DNA from: Vibrio splendidus 12E03
GTDB taxonomy: Bacteria > Pseudomonadota > Gammaproteobacteria > Enterobacterales > Vibrionaceae
Assembly: GCF_000272105.2 (NCBI RefSeq)
Contig: NZ_AJZD02000014.1
Span: 1-42,204, forward strand
Reading direction: 5' to 3'
DNA: 42,204 nt
Shown here: in pieces, positions 34,240-42,204 of the stretch
How the letters are laid out: each line of letters opens with the position of its first letter
How positions within the stretch are numbered: the stretch's first letter is position 1
The notes under the pieces: model-generated
Seen by the model: the letters and a program-made list of their open reading frames with translations, nothing else
Databases searched by the model: none
What the model was told of the DNA's origin: nothing
Made by a program: the position numbers and the translations under genes

Positions 34240-35091
34240 ATGACTGTGGTAAAACCAAACATAATAAAAACCAGTGAGAACCCACTTCAGACAATCGAAG
34301 TTGAAGTGTTTGATGAATATGGCGAAAAGCTAACAAAACAGATCGCGTGTGAGCGCCCTCTTACCGTGATGTTGAACTGGAAAGAGATCGTAACCTTAAT
34401 GACGTTAGGTTCTCGTCCGGAGTCATTAGTATTAGGCTATTTGAAAAACCAAAGCTTCCTTTCCGACCCAGAAGCGGTTGAATCTATTATCATCGATTGG
34501 GAAACCAGCTCTGCAGCGGTTATCACCAAAGAAGATACAAGCCAACTTGAGCAAGCGCTTAAGAAGAAAACAGTAACCTCTGGCTGCGGTCAAGGTACCA
34601 TGTATGGCAACGTGATGAAGCAGTTGGAAGATTACCAGGTGCCTCAAAACAAGATTAAGCAATCTGAAATCTACACAGCGCTTGAAGCGTTGACTCATTA
34701 CAACGATACCTACAAGAAAGCAGGCGCGGTGCACGGTTGTGCTGTTTGCAAAGACGACCAAGTATTGTCGTTTGTGGAGGATGTAGGCCGTCACAATGCC
34801 GTTGACACATTGGCTGGTGAGATGTGGCTTAACAAGGAGTTAGGTGAAGACAAAATCTTTTACACTACAGGTCGTTTGACTTCTGAGATGGTGATTAAGG
34901 TTGCGCAGATGGGTATCCCTGTTCTTCTATCACGTTCTGGCGTGACCCAAATGGGCTTAGATTTGGCGCAGAAGTTCGGTATCACCACGATTGCTCGTGC
35001 TAAAGGTCTACGCTTCCAAGTGTTCACAGGTGCAGACAAGATCGATTTTGATGTGAAAGGTGAACAATCAGCATCCGGACAAAAAGCGTGA
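34240..35091 (+). CDS. fdhD: Formate dehydrogenase accessory sulfurtransferase FdhD
   Basis: A 283-aa protein that carries sulfur to the metal cofactor of formate dehydrogenase. Conserved parts are SGCGQGT with Cys116, HGCAVC at 165-170, F-V-E-D-V-G-R-H-N-A and the GRLTSEMV segment. E. coli FdhD has a two-cysteine C-x-x-C (Cys121, Cys124) at the active loop; here only Cys116 is at that place, the second position being Gly. The ATG at 34240 abuts GGAA; a GTG at 34246 has a better spacing of about 7 bases and may be the real start. It is divergent from the DUF3305 gene. Confidence 0.93.
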   Translation: MTVVKPNIIKTSENPLQTIEVEVFDEYGEKLTKQIACERPLTVMLNWKEIVTLMTLGSRPESLVLGYLKNQSFLSDPEAVESIIIDWETSSAAVITKEDTSQLEQALKKKTVTSGCGQGTMYGNVMKQLEDYQVPQNKIKQSEIYTALEALTHYNDTYKKAGAVHGCAVCKDDQVLSFVEDVGRHNAVDTLAGEMWLNKELGEDKIFYTTGRLTSEMVIKVAQMGIPVLLSRSGVTQMGLDLAQKFGITTIARAKGLRFQVFTGADKIDFDVKGEQSASGQKA

Positions 35092-35170
35092 GTTCGATTT
35101 GGTGATTCGCTAACAGCTTTTAATATGTAGTTCTGATGTGAAGAGTTAGTGGCTCACAACATATAAATAC

Positions 35171-35209
35171 AAAAACGCCGTCATACTAAAAGTACGACGG
35201 CGTTTTTTT
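35171..35209. terminator. Bidirectional terminator between fdhD and ybiT
   Basis: AACGCCGTC at 35174-35182 pairs with GACGGCGTT at 35196-35204, flanked by A-run and seven T. The inner TAC/GTA adds to the stem. Confidence 0.93.
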
Positions 35210-35251
35210 AATTCAAGCGTATGTAGTTAGAAACTACGGCTCGTTTAATGC

Positions 35252-36841
35252 TTAGTCACGAGCTTTCAAGAATTCAGCGTAAGTACCGCGGAAGTCGTTG
35301 ATCTTGCCATCTTTGATTTCAAGGATACGAGTTGCTAGAGAGTCTACGAATACGCGGTCGTGAGATACGAAGAACAATGTGCCTTTGTAGTTCTCAAGAG
35401 CCAAGTTAAGCGCTTCGATAGATTCCATATCCATGTGGTTCGTTGGTTCATCCATTAGAAGGATGTTTGGTTTATGCATCATGATCTTGCCAAGAAGCAT
35501 ACGACCTTGTTCACCACCAGAGATAACCTTTACAGATTTCTTGATGTCGTCTTGGCCAAATAGCATACGACCTAGGAAGCCACGAACAACTTGCTCGTCT
35601 TCACCTTCTTGACGCCATTGGCTCATCCAATCAAACAGGTTCATGTCTGTCTCGAAATCGTGTGCGTGATCTTGAGCGTAGTAACCGATGTTTGAGTTTT
35701 CAGACCACTTGTACTCACCAGTGCGAGGTTCTAGTGCGCCAGCTAGTGTGTTAAGTAGTGTTGTTTTACCTACACCGTTTTCACCGATGATAGCAACACG
35801 CTCACCTACTTCGAAGATGGCATCGAACTTGTTGTAAAGATCTTCTTCAAAACCTTGAGATAGGTTTTCAACCACAAGTGCGTTACGGAATAGTTCTTTA
35901 GACTGTTCGAAACGGATAAATGGGTTTTGACGGCTAGACGCTTTAACTTCGTCTAGTTGAATCTTGTCGATTTGCTTAGCACGAGACGTTGCTTGCTTCG
36001 CTTTAGATGCGTTAGCAGAGAAACGAGAAACGAACGTTTGAAGTTCAGCAATTTGTGCTTTCTTCTTAGCGTTGTCAGAGAGTAGACGTTCACGAGCTTG
36101 AGTCGCAGCCGTCATGTACTCATCGTAGTTACCTGGGAATAGACGAAGTTCGCCGTAATCAAGGTCAGCCATGTGTGTACAAACCGAGTTTAGGAAGTGA
36201 CGGTCGTGCGAAATGATGATCATTGTGCAGTTACGTTGGTTTAGCGTATCTTCCAACCACTTGATGGTGTCCATGTCCAGGTTGTTCGTTGGTTCGTCAA
36301 GAAGCATGATATGCGGGTCTGCAAACAGTACTTGAGACAATAGAACACGAAGTTTCCAACCCGGTGCCACTTCGCTCATCAAACCGAAGTGCATTGACTC
36401 TTCAATACCTACAGCAAGAAGAAGCTCACCCGCTTTAGCTTCTGCCATGTAGCCGTCCATTTCAGCGAACTGAACTTCAAGGTCAGCCACCTTCATGCCG
36501 TCTTCTTCGCTCATTTCTGGCAAAGAGTAAATGCGGTCACGCTCTTGCTTAATAGCCCAAAGCTCTTTGTGCCCCATGATAACCGTATCAATTACCGTGA
36601 ATTCTTCGTAAGCAAATTGATCTTGGTTTAGCTTAGCGACGCGCTCGTTTGGATCGTAGCTTACGTTACCAGAAGTCGGCTCTAGTTCACCCGATAGGAT
36701 CTTCATGAACGTCGATTTACCACAGCCATTCGCGCCGATTAAACCGTAGCGGTTGCCTTCGCCGAACTTAACTGAAATATTTTCGAAAAGTGGCTTAGCG
36801 CCGAATTGTTGGGTGATATTTGCTGTGGAGATCAATGCCAT
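35252..36841 (-). CDS. ybiT: ABC-F family ATPase YbiT
   Basis: A 529-aa soluble protein with two ABC ATPase domains and no membrane part, close in length and sequence to E. coli YbiT (530 aa). Walker A motifs are GANGCGKST and GENGVGKTT. Walker B ends in [11 protein letters not shown] and [11 protein letters not shown]. The first signature motif is replaced by [10 protein letters not shown]; the second is SGGEQGR. The linker (about 250-310) contains the Ybi[16 protein letters not shown] helix. ABC-F proteins act on the ribosome; YbiT acts in translation rescue or start-up of stalled elongation in E. coli. Confidence 0.95.
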   Translation of the reverse strand: MALISTANITQQFGAKPLFENISVKFGEGNRYGLIGANGCGKSTFMKILSGELEPTSGNVSYDPNERVAKLNQDQFAYEEFTVIDTVIMGHKELWAIKQERDRIYSLPEMSEEDGMKVADLEVQFAEMDGYMAEAKAGELLLAVGIEESMHFGLMSEVAPGWKLRVLLSQVLFADPHIMLLDEPTNNLDMDTIKWLEDTLNQRNCTMIIISHDRHFLNSVCTHMADLDYGELRLFPGNYDEYMTAATQARERLLSDNAKKKAQIAELQTFVSRFSANASKAKQATSRAKQIDKIQLDEVKASSRQNPFIRFEQSKELFRNALVVENLSQGFEEDLYNKFDAIFEVGERVAIIGENGVGKTTLLNTLAGALEPRTGEYKWSENSNIGYYAQDHAHDFETDMNLFDWMSQWRQEGEDEQVVRGFLGRMLFGQDDIKKSVKVISGGEQGRMLLGKIMMHKPNILLMDEPTNHMDMESIEALNLALENYKGTLFFVSHDRVFVDSLATRILEIKDGKINDFRGTYAEFLKARD

Positions 36842-37286
36842 TACCTTCTTAATGTGAAAAACGTCGCAACGTTACTTGTTCAGGGCTTTAACTGCAAGTA
36901 TTGATTGCATTTACCCGCTATTAAGTGAGTGATAACCCAGCCAAATCATAGTTTGAGCTAACTCACACTTTTGATTTTCAATTTGCTGCCTAAAATCCAT
37001 CGATTTTCAGGAAAAACAAAATATCTAACAATACCCTGTAATTGGCGGCATATAACGCCCTAAATCATGCCAACCATTGAATATATCGCATGCTGATTGG
37101 TCGCAGTGAAACTAACCTGACCAAAGCAACAGCAGACATAGGCAAGACTAGCCTAATCCCTGACAATTTCATGACAAAATCGGTCGAAACAGGAATAAAG
37201 TACTCGCCCCCAATACCGGATTGGATTTCACAAAGTCAGATTAACTAACTATAGTAATCCTAACCTCATAATTCTAAGAGACTTTT
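36842..37286. other. Intergenic region between ybiT and the membrane/P-loop gene
   Basis: About 445 bases. It contains the divergent ybiT promoter region (not resolved) and a good sigma-70 promoter for the plus-strand gene at 37227-37255. There is no open frame or repeat that I can support. Confidence 0.6.
37227..37255 (+). promoter_or_regulatory. Sigma-70 promoter of the membrane P-loop/MscS pair
   Basis: TTCACA at 37227-37232, a 17-base spacer and TATAGT at 37250-37255 match -35 and -10 elements with one mismatch each. Start of transcription would fall near 37262, leaving a 25-base leader before the ATG. Confidence 0.7.
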
Positions 37287-39632
37287 ATGCGTTCACTATC
37301 GCGCTTCTTAATCCTCACTTTGGCCATTCTCTCTTGGCCTAGTCATGCCAACTTGGAATATGACTTAAAATCTCAGCCGCAGGTATCCGATTCTGCTGTT
37401 GCCCTTGATGAGCGAATTGATTCGTTACCCGACCCTCTATTTATGGAAGCGTCGGATAGACGTCAGGTCAACATTTTGCTTGCCGAAGTTCTGCGAGTCC
37501 AAAAGCAAGAGATCAAAACCTTCGAGCAACAGATAAAAGCTTACCGAGATAACAGCGACGTCGATCAATGGTTTGCCGTTCAAACCAGTTACGTCACTTT
37601 GAATAGCTTGAACGTGAGTAAGCAGCACCTCTTAGAACAGACAAACTCTGCAAACAAAGAGCGCTTAACCGGTTTTGGCCCTTATGGTGTCACCCAATTT
37701 AAGCAAGAGTGGGAATTAACCAAGCTCAATATTGAGTATCTTGTTTATTTCCAAATTCGTAGCTTTAAAGCGCTTGTTAAAGACATCTTTATTTCGCCAG
37801 TGCCAGTGATTGGTGCCTCACTAAAAGTGTTATTCATCTACTTCGGTTTAGTGTGGTGGCTTGCCAACAGCACCCGCTTGATTGAACTGTTTCGAATTAA
37901 CTTTCTTGAAGCGAAAACGAACCCTCCTTTTCTGGTTCGCGTGATTTGGTATATCAGCCGCGCTGATCGTGCGATTGCTTGGCTAATTGCCATCACATTG
38001 TCATTGAGAGTGCTTTCTAGTATCCCTAGTCTTCAACATTTGATTTTCCTGGAGATCTTCACTTGGTGGATTCTAGGTGGTTCGATTGCCATCAGCTTTA
38101 TTTTGGAATTTGCCTACCGTTTAGGTCGTACATCAAATCAAGAAGTGATAGCACTACGCCTATCGACTATTCGTCGTTACGTGTGGAGCTTCATCGTTGC
38201 GGGTGTGATTCTCCAGATATCAAGTATTACGCTAGGCAAAGGTACGATTTACAGCTGGATTTACAGCGCTCTGTTTTTTTGGTTTGTGCTGGTCACGATC
38301 TCAGTTCTCAGACTATGGAGAGCGAAGGTCTTCGATACGTTGCAACACATCTCTGATCGTCCGGTTTGGGTGAATTGGGCAGTAAACCGCAAGGATACCT
38401 TCTTACTTAATATATTGGCGACGGTCATTGGCATCGTGTGGTTGAGTGTTTACAACTTTCAACATCGAATTATGGCCCTGCTATCCAATTACACTTTGTT
38501 TAGCCAGGCCTTAGCTTATCTATTTAGAATTGAAGTTGCTAAACAGTCTGACCTTGATAAGAATCAGCAAAACTTGGTTCGAATCAAAGGCGATCAAACC
38601 TATGAATACATTCTTCCGGGTAACATCGACAGTACGTTGATAGATTACGCGGGAGATGAAATTAAGCAGTTATCACGCTACTTAATGTCAGACAGCCCGG
38701 CTATCTGTATTGTGTCTGGCGAACGTGGTGTCGGCGCGACAACGCTGCTATATACCTTACTGCACAAAGTCTCTAACGCAGAGCCCGTTTATGTGAGCTG
38801 TCCTTATGCCGGTTACCAAGAACTTTTAGCGCATCTTGCCGTTAGTATTGGTTTGGAAGAAGAAGCCACTGAGATTCAGATCTTGGTGCATTTGCGTAAG
38901 AGCAATACGACTTACCTTATTGCGATTGATAACGCACAACGACTGGTGAAACCAATGGTCGGTGGCTTGTCTGATTTGATTCGTTTAACCAACCTTCTGC
39001 GTCGCTCTAAAAAGAACCACCGTGTCGTGATATCGATTGCCAAATCGAGCTGGCGGTTTGTTGATAGAGCGCGTGGCGAACGTTTGCTGTTTGACTTGGT
39101 GTGTTTCCTTCCGCGTTGGACTGAGAAACAAGTGGGTGAACTTCTAAATAGCCGTATCAATACGGAGCTTGAGAAGCCGTTGTCTTTTGATGGCTTAGTA
39201 GTCCCTAAACAGTGGGGCCAAGATGATATGAGTGAAGAAGAACGCGCACGCCAAGGTTTCTATCGAATTTTATGGCACTACTCTGATGGCAACCCTACCG
39301 TTGCGCTGCGGTTCTTCCGACTCTCTTTGAACCGAAATAAAGAGACAGATCAAGCAGTGGTGCGCCTTTTCCATGTTCCTGAAGCTCAGGAGTTAGAGAA
39401 TATGCCAAAACCAATGTTGGCTGTATTACGCTCTATCGTGCAATTGGAAATCGCTTCGCCAGAAGTGTTGTCTGAATGTACACAACTGAGCACGGCAGAA
39501 ATAACGGGTATTCTGCGTTATTTTGAAAGCCGTGGTTATATTGGTTGGCATGAAGAAAAGGCTCGGATTTCTGAGCACTGGTTCCGCCATATTACGAACG
39601 TTCTCGACCGTCAACATCTACTGGTGAAGTAA
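37287..39632 (+). CDS. Membrane protein with degenerate P-loop (AAA/STAND-like) domain
   Basis: A 781-aa protein not recognised by name. It starts with a Sec signal (about 1-21). A periplasmic part (22-170) with a coiled-coil-like stretch (60-125) follows, then about six helices (174-192, 227-246, 252-275, 298-314, 322-343, 373-390). The cytoplasmic part has a P-loop-like domain (about 450-690): SGERGVGATT (477-486) in the Walker A place, where Ala484 replaces the lysine; YLIAIDN (543-549) as Walker B with Asn549 in the catalytic place; and a sensor-1-like VISIAKSSW. A winged-helix-like C-terminal part spans about 710-775. It is coupled to an MscS channel one base downstream. Nucleotide binding is uncertain. 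Confidence 0.8.
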   Translation: MRSLSRFLILTLAILSWPSHANLEYDLKSQPQVSDSAVALDERIDSLPDPLFMEASDRRQVNILLAEVLRVQKQEIKTFEQQIKAYRDNSDVDQWFAVQTSYVTLNSLNVSKQHLLEQTNSANKERLTGFGPYGVTQFKQEWELTKLNIEYLVYFQIRSFKALVKDIFISPVPVIGASLKVLFIYFGLVWWLANSTRLIELFRINFLEAKTNPPFLVRVIWYISRADRAIAWLIAITLSLRVLSSIPSLQHLIFLEIFTWWILGGSIAISFILEFAYRLGRTSNQEVIALRLSTIRRYVWSFIVAGVILQISSITLGKGTIYSWIYSALFFWFVLVTISVLRLWRAKVFDTLQHISDRPVWVNWAVNRKDTFLLNILATVIGIVWLSVYNFQHRIMALLSNYTLFSQALAYLFRIEVAKQSDLDKNQQNLVRIKGDQTYEYILPGNIDSTLIDYAGDEIKQLSRYLMSDSPAICIVSGERGVGATTLLYTLLHKVSNAEPVYVSCPYAGYQELLAHLAVSIGLEEEATEIQILVHLRKSNTTYLIAIDNAQRLVKPMVGGLSDLIRLTNLLRRSKKNHRVVISIAKSSWRFVDRARGERLLFDLVCFLPRWTEKQVGELLNSRINTELEKPLSFDGLVVPKQWGQDDMSEEERARQGFYRILWHYSDGNPTVALRFFRLSLNRNKETDQAVVRLFHVPEAQELENMPKPMLAVLRSIVQLEIASPEVLSECTQLSTAEITGILRYFESRGYIGWHEEKARISEHWFRHITNVLDRQHLLVK

Positions 39633-39633
39633 A

Positions 39634-40521
39634 ATGAAGAAGTTATTTATCCTACTATTTGTTGGCTTGGCAAGTGCTGTCAGTTTCCCGAGCTTTGCGA
39701 CAGAAGAGTTAGCCAATGTAGAAAACATCTCAAAGATAGCTAGCCTTGTGCGCTGGAGCGGCGTGTTCTTCTCCATGATTGTTATTGCTGCAATGTGGTT
39801 ATTGCTCAAGTTCATCAACTCGATGGTGACCAGTTTTGGTAGTCAGTTCGTGCAATATCGAATGTTGCTACAGAAATTGCAGTCGTTTACTCAGTTCTTT
39901 ATTTACGTGAGCACCGGTCTTATCGTGTTCATGATGAGTTTTAGAATCAACGACCAAATACTGGCTTTGATTGGTGGTACCCTCGCTGTATCCGTTGGTT
40001 TTGCGCTTAAAGATTTGGCGGCATCATTCATCGCGGGTATTACGGTGATGATTGATAGACCGTTTCAAGTAGGTGACCGCGTCACGTTCGAAGGTAACTA
40101 CGGGGACATTATCACTATTGGTTTGCGTTCTGTGCGTATGAGAACTTTGAATGACGACATCATTACCATCCCGAACAACAAGTTCTTAAATGAAGTGACG
40201 ACGAGCGGTAACTATGGTGCATTGGATATGCAGGTCGTGATTCCGTTTTACGTAGGAATGGATGAAGACATCACCCTAGCCCGTGACTTGATTCAAGAAG
40301 CTGCGTCTTCAAGCCGCTACATCCACTTGCCTAAGCCTGTTACGGTTCTGGTTAAACAGACGATTACGGATAACTACCTGGCGATACAGTTAACTTGTAA
40401 GGCTTACGTCGTCGATACAGCTTATGAAAAGTTGTTTGAAACAGACATTACCTTGCGTGTGATGAAAGAGTTCAAAAAGCACAACATCAACCCACCGAAG
40501 ATTTCAGTGGCAGCGCATTAA
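39634..40521 (+). CDS. Small-conductance mechanosensitive channel (MscS family)
   Basis: A 295-aa channel. A possible signal peptide (1-22, VSFPSFA) precedes three helices: about 40-60, 84-103 and the pore helix 108-140. The pore helix has the Gly/Ala-packed ALIGGTLAVSVGFALKDLA and then GITVMIDRPFQVGD. The beta domain follows (RVTFEGNYGDIITIGLRSV, DDIITIPNNKF), then the alpha/beta C-terminal part. It opens on membrane tension in known members. The signal-like N terminus is unusual for a short MscS. Only one base separates it from the upstream membrane P-loop gene. A strong terminator follows at 40584-40625. Confidence 0.9.
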   Translation: MKKLFILLFVGLASAVSFPSFATEELANVENISKIASLVRWSGVFFSMIVIAAMWLLLKFINSMVTSFGSQFVQYRMLLQKLQSFTQFFIYVSTGLIVFMMSFRINDQILALIGGTLAVSVGFALKDLAASFIAGITVMIDRPFQVGDRVTFEGNYGDIITIGLRSVRMRTLNDDIITIPNNKFLNEVTTSGNYGALDMQVVIPFYVGMDEDITLARDLIQEAASSSRYIHLPKPVTVLVKQTITDNYLAIQLTCKAYVVDTAYEKLFETDITLRVMKEFKKHNINPPKISVAAH

Positions 40522-40583
40522 TTGAAGCTGGTTTAAGGTCTACGTTCGGAGATTGGATTAATCCCCGAGATACCAATAAACGA

Positions 40584-40625
40584 AAACACCTCCGGACTTA
40601 TCTCGAGTGCGGAGGTGTTTTTTTA
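40584..40625 (+). terminator. Terminator after the MscS gene
   Basis: AAACACCTCCG at 40584-40594 pairs with CGGAGGTGTTT at 40610-40620 around a 15-base loop, followed by more T. On the minus strand it runs into TTTTCG and may also serve the MCP gene. Confidence 0.93.
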
Positions 40626-40662
40626 TTCGATTTGTCTGCGCTAAGAGTAAGCGCTGCTGGAT

Positions 40663-42204
40663 TTATACCTTAAAGTATTTCAACTGTTCAGTAAGGTGCT
40701 CTGTTGTGTTGGCCATTTTCTGGCTGTCTTCTGCGAGCGATTGTGAGGCCTGAAGTACTTCGTTTGCAGCTAGGTGAATCCCAGTGACACTTTCACTCAT
40801 TTCGGTGGCTACCGTACTTTGCTGTTCTGAAGCCGCTGCGATTTGTGCGACCATGTCATTGGCGTTGTGAAGCTCATTCACAATCACATCAAGTTGTTGG
40901 CGAGTCTCGTTAGATGCGACAACACTGTGGTCAACCTTCTCATTGCTGCTTTGCATTGCTTTGAAGGTGCGTTCCGCTTGTTGAGTCAGTTTTTCAATTG
41001 TGGATTGAACTTCGTTCGTTGAATTTTGAGTCCGGCTAGCAAGATTACGGACTTCATCTGCGACAACCGCGAACCCTCTTCCTTGCTCTCCTGCACGTGC
41101 CGCCTCTATTGCTGCGTTAAGTGCTAATAAGTTCGTTTGTTCTGACACATCACGAATGACGCTCACAACTTGACTTATCTCGCTTACGCCGGATTGTAGG
41201 TCTCTTACCAATTCGTTAGCCGTAGAGATGTTCTCTGAAACTTGAGAGATGGTTTTAGAAGTGACCTGCATGTTGTCATCGTTTTGGTTGGCATGATCGA
41301 CGACTTTATTGGTACTTGCCGCCGTGCTCTCTGCATTGATCGCGACATCTGAAATAGTGGCGCTCATTTCTGTCATCGCAGTAGACAATAATTCAAGCTG
41401 AGCATGTTGCGAGTTGACACTGGTCGCCGCCTCTTCACTCGCTTGAGCAATGTGACTTGCCATATTGCTCGATAGATCCGCAGATTCATTGGCGGTACGT
41501 AGTGTACTTTGCAGCTTATCAAGCATGGTATCGATCTGTTGGCTCATATCACCCAGCTCATCTTTGCGCGTCATGTTCATACGTACACGAAGGTCGCCAT
41601 CGGCAATCTTATGGGTGTTATCGATAAGCTTATTAAGAGGTACAAGGATGTTATTGGATATCGCGTAGCCCATTGCAAACAGTAGGCCAGACAACACAAC
41701 CGCAACCATTCCTTCTTTAATCGCCAACGCGTAGAATGCATCTTGAATATCAGCGACCAATATTCCAGAACCTAGCACCCAATTCCATTCAGGAAAAAGT
41801 TGTACGTACGATATCTTATCTTTTAACTCTCCATTCGGACTCTTCCATTGGTAGTCAAGAAAGCCTTTCTGTTGTGCAGTTTGAGAGATGGACACCATCT
41901 CACGCCAGTGGTGCTTGCCCGCACCGTCTCTTAAGTTACCCGCATTCTTGCCATTGAGTTCTGGCTTAAGGGGATGACTAATAATGTTGAGTTGTTGGTT
42001 TAAGATCCAAAAATAGTTGGTGCTGTCATAGCGAAGCGTCTCAATGGCTTGAAGTGCTTGTTTCTTTGCTGTCTCTTCGCCAAGGATATTTCGTTGGTCA
42101 TAATAGTGTTGAGCTAAGCTTACTGCTGTTTCGACTTGAGCACTGAGTTTATCTTGCCGTTCTTCCAAGGAGCTAGCGCGCTGTTGCATTAGATTAAAAG
42201 TGGA
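40663..42204 (-). CDS. Methyl-accepting chemotaxis protein, 5' end beyond window
   Basis: A chemoreceptor; at least 513 codons are visible and the frame stays open to the right edge, so the start and first membrane helix lie outside. The visible N-terminal part is a periplasmic single-Cache (sCache_2) domain, shown by [16 protein letters not shown] and [16 protein letters not shown] second helix ([16 protein letters not shown]), a HAMP linker and the cytoplasmic signalling domain follow. The hairpin tip [19 protein letters not shown] is intact, and the tail lacks a CheR-binding pentapeptide. Ligand unknown; sCache_2 receptors often sense small organic acids. An internal ATG at 42189 is not the real start. 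Confidence 0.92.
   Translation of the reverse strand, partial: STFNLMQQRASSLEERQDKLSAQVETAVSLAQHYYDQRNILGEETAKKQALQAIETLRYDSTNYFWILNQQLNIISHPLKPELNGKNAGNLRDGAGKHHWREMVSISQTAQQKGFLDYQWKSPNGELKDKISYVQLFPEWNWVLGSGILVADIQDAFYALAIKEGMVAVVLSGLLFAMGYAISNNILVPLNKLIDNTHKIADGDLRVRMNMTRKDELGDMSQQIDTMLDKLQSTLRTANESADLSSNMASHIAQASEEAATSVNSQHAQLELLSTAMTEMSATISDVAINAESTAASTNKVVDHANQNDDNMQVTSKTISQVSENISTANELVRDLQSGVSEISQVVSVIRDVSEQTNLLALNAAIEAARAGEQGRGFAVVADEVRNLASRTQNSTNEVQSTIEKLTQQAERTFKAMQSSNEKVDHSVVASNETRQQLDVIVNELHNANDMVAQIAAASEQQSTVATEMSESVTGIHLAANEVLQASQSLAEDSQKMANTTEHLTEQLKYFKV

Noticed and set aside
37287..39632. Antiphage STAND/AVAST-type defence protein
   Set aside because: The P-loop and winged-helix parts recall STAND proteins, but it has a signal peptide, six helices, no effector domain and an MscS partner, and the surroundings are core genes.
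42187..42204. MCP starting at the ATG at 42189
   Set aside because: The frame continues open to the right edge and a chemoreceptor needs an N-terminal membrane helix that is not in the window.
1..42204. CRISPR array, tRNA, rRNA, prophage or insertion sequence
   Set aside because: No regularly spaced repeats, cloverleaf genes, integrase or transposase genes were seen on either strand.

Overview
The window looks like a chromosomal segment of a marine Vibrio, probably near the V. splendidus group. The basis is protein similarity, AT-rich intergenic DNA, and a gene order that from memory matches the V. cholerae vpsS-vpsV-cco-fnr-uspE-ttcA-pot block. That synteny was not searched. I saw no tRNA, rRNA, CRISPR, insertion sequence or prophage. 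Nearly all genes are intact housekeeping or respiratory genes. One chemoreceptor gene runs off the right edge.

Layout. (1) 192-3578, minus strand: a FIST/NosP-type sensor gene coupled to a hybrid histidine kinase (vpsV-vpsS) and a small membrane protein gene. (2) 3837-11752, plus strand: the cbb3 oxidase genes ccoNOQP, the maturation genes ccoH-ccoI-ccoS plus a TauE/DsbD-like membrane protein, then fnr with an FNR box just ahead of its start codon. ccoQ (57 aa) is easily missed. (3) 11885-16590: uspE, ttcA, a secreted small protein, a Bax-like glucosaminidase and an overlapping membrane protein. (4) 16920-22077, plus strand: potABC with two potD paralogs, each preceded and followed by a hairpin. 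(5) 22173-24384, minus strand: cobB and an ammonium transporter with a sigma-54-type promoter and NtrC-like half-sites. (6) 24762-35091: a formate dehydrogenase locus. The minus strand carries DUF3305 and DUF3306, then after a terminator a polyferredoxin, a TorD-like chaperone, a 67-aa Tat-signal protein, FdhA, FdhB, FdhC and a small membrane protein. The plus strand carries fdhD divergently. (7) 35252-36841, minus strand: the ABC-F gene ybiT. (8) 37287-40521, plus strand: a polytopic membrane protein with a degenerate P-loop domain and winged-helix-like tail, one base ahead of a small MscS-type channel. (9) 40663 to the right end, minus strand: a methyl-accepting chemotaxis protein.

How the parts fit. 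The left third is an oxygen and nitric oxide themed neighbourhood: a high-affinity oxidase, its copper/assembly factors, the oxygen-sensing regulator FNR and a probable NO-responsive sensor-kinase pair. The formate dehydrogenase locus adds a periplasmic electron donor with dedicated chaperone, sulfurtransferase and Fe-S proteins. The most novel-looking item is the pair at 37287-40521: a signal-peptide-bearing membrane protein whose Walker A lysine is an alanine, tightly coupled to an MscS channel.
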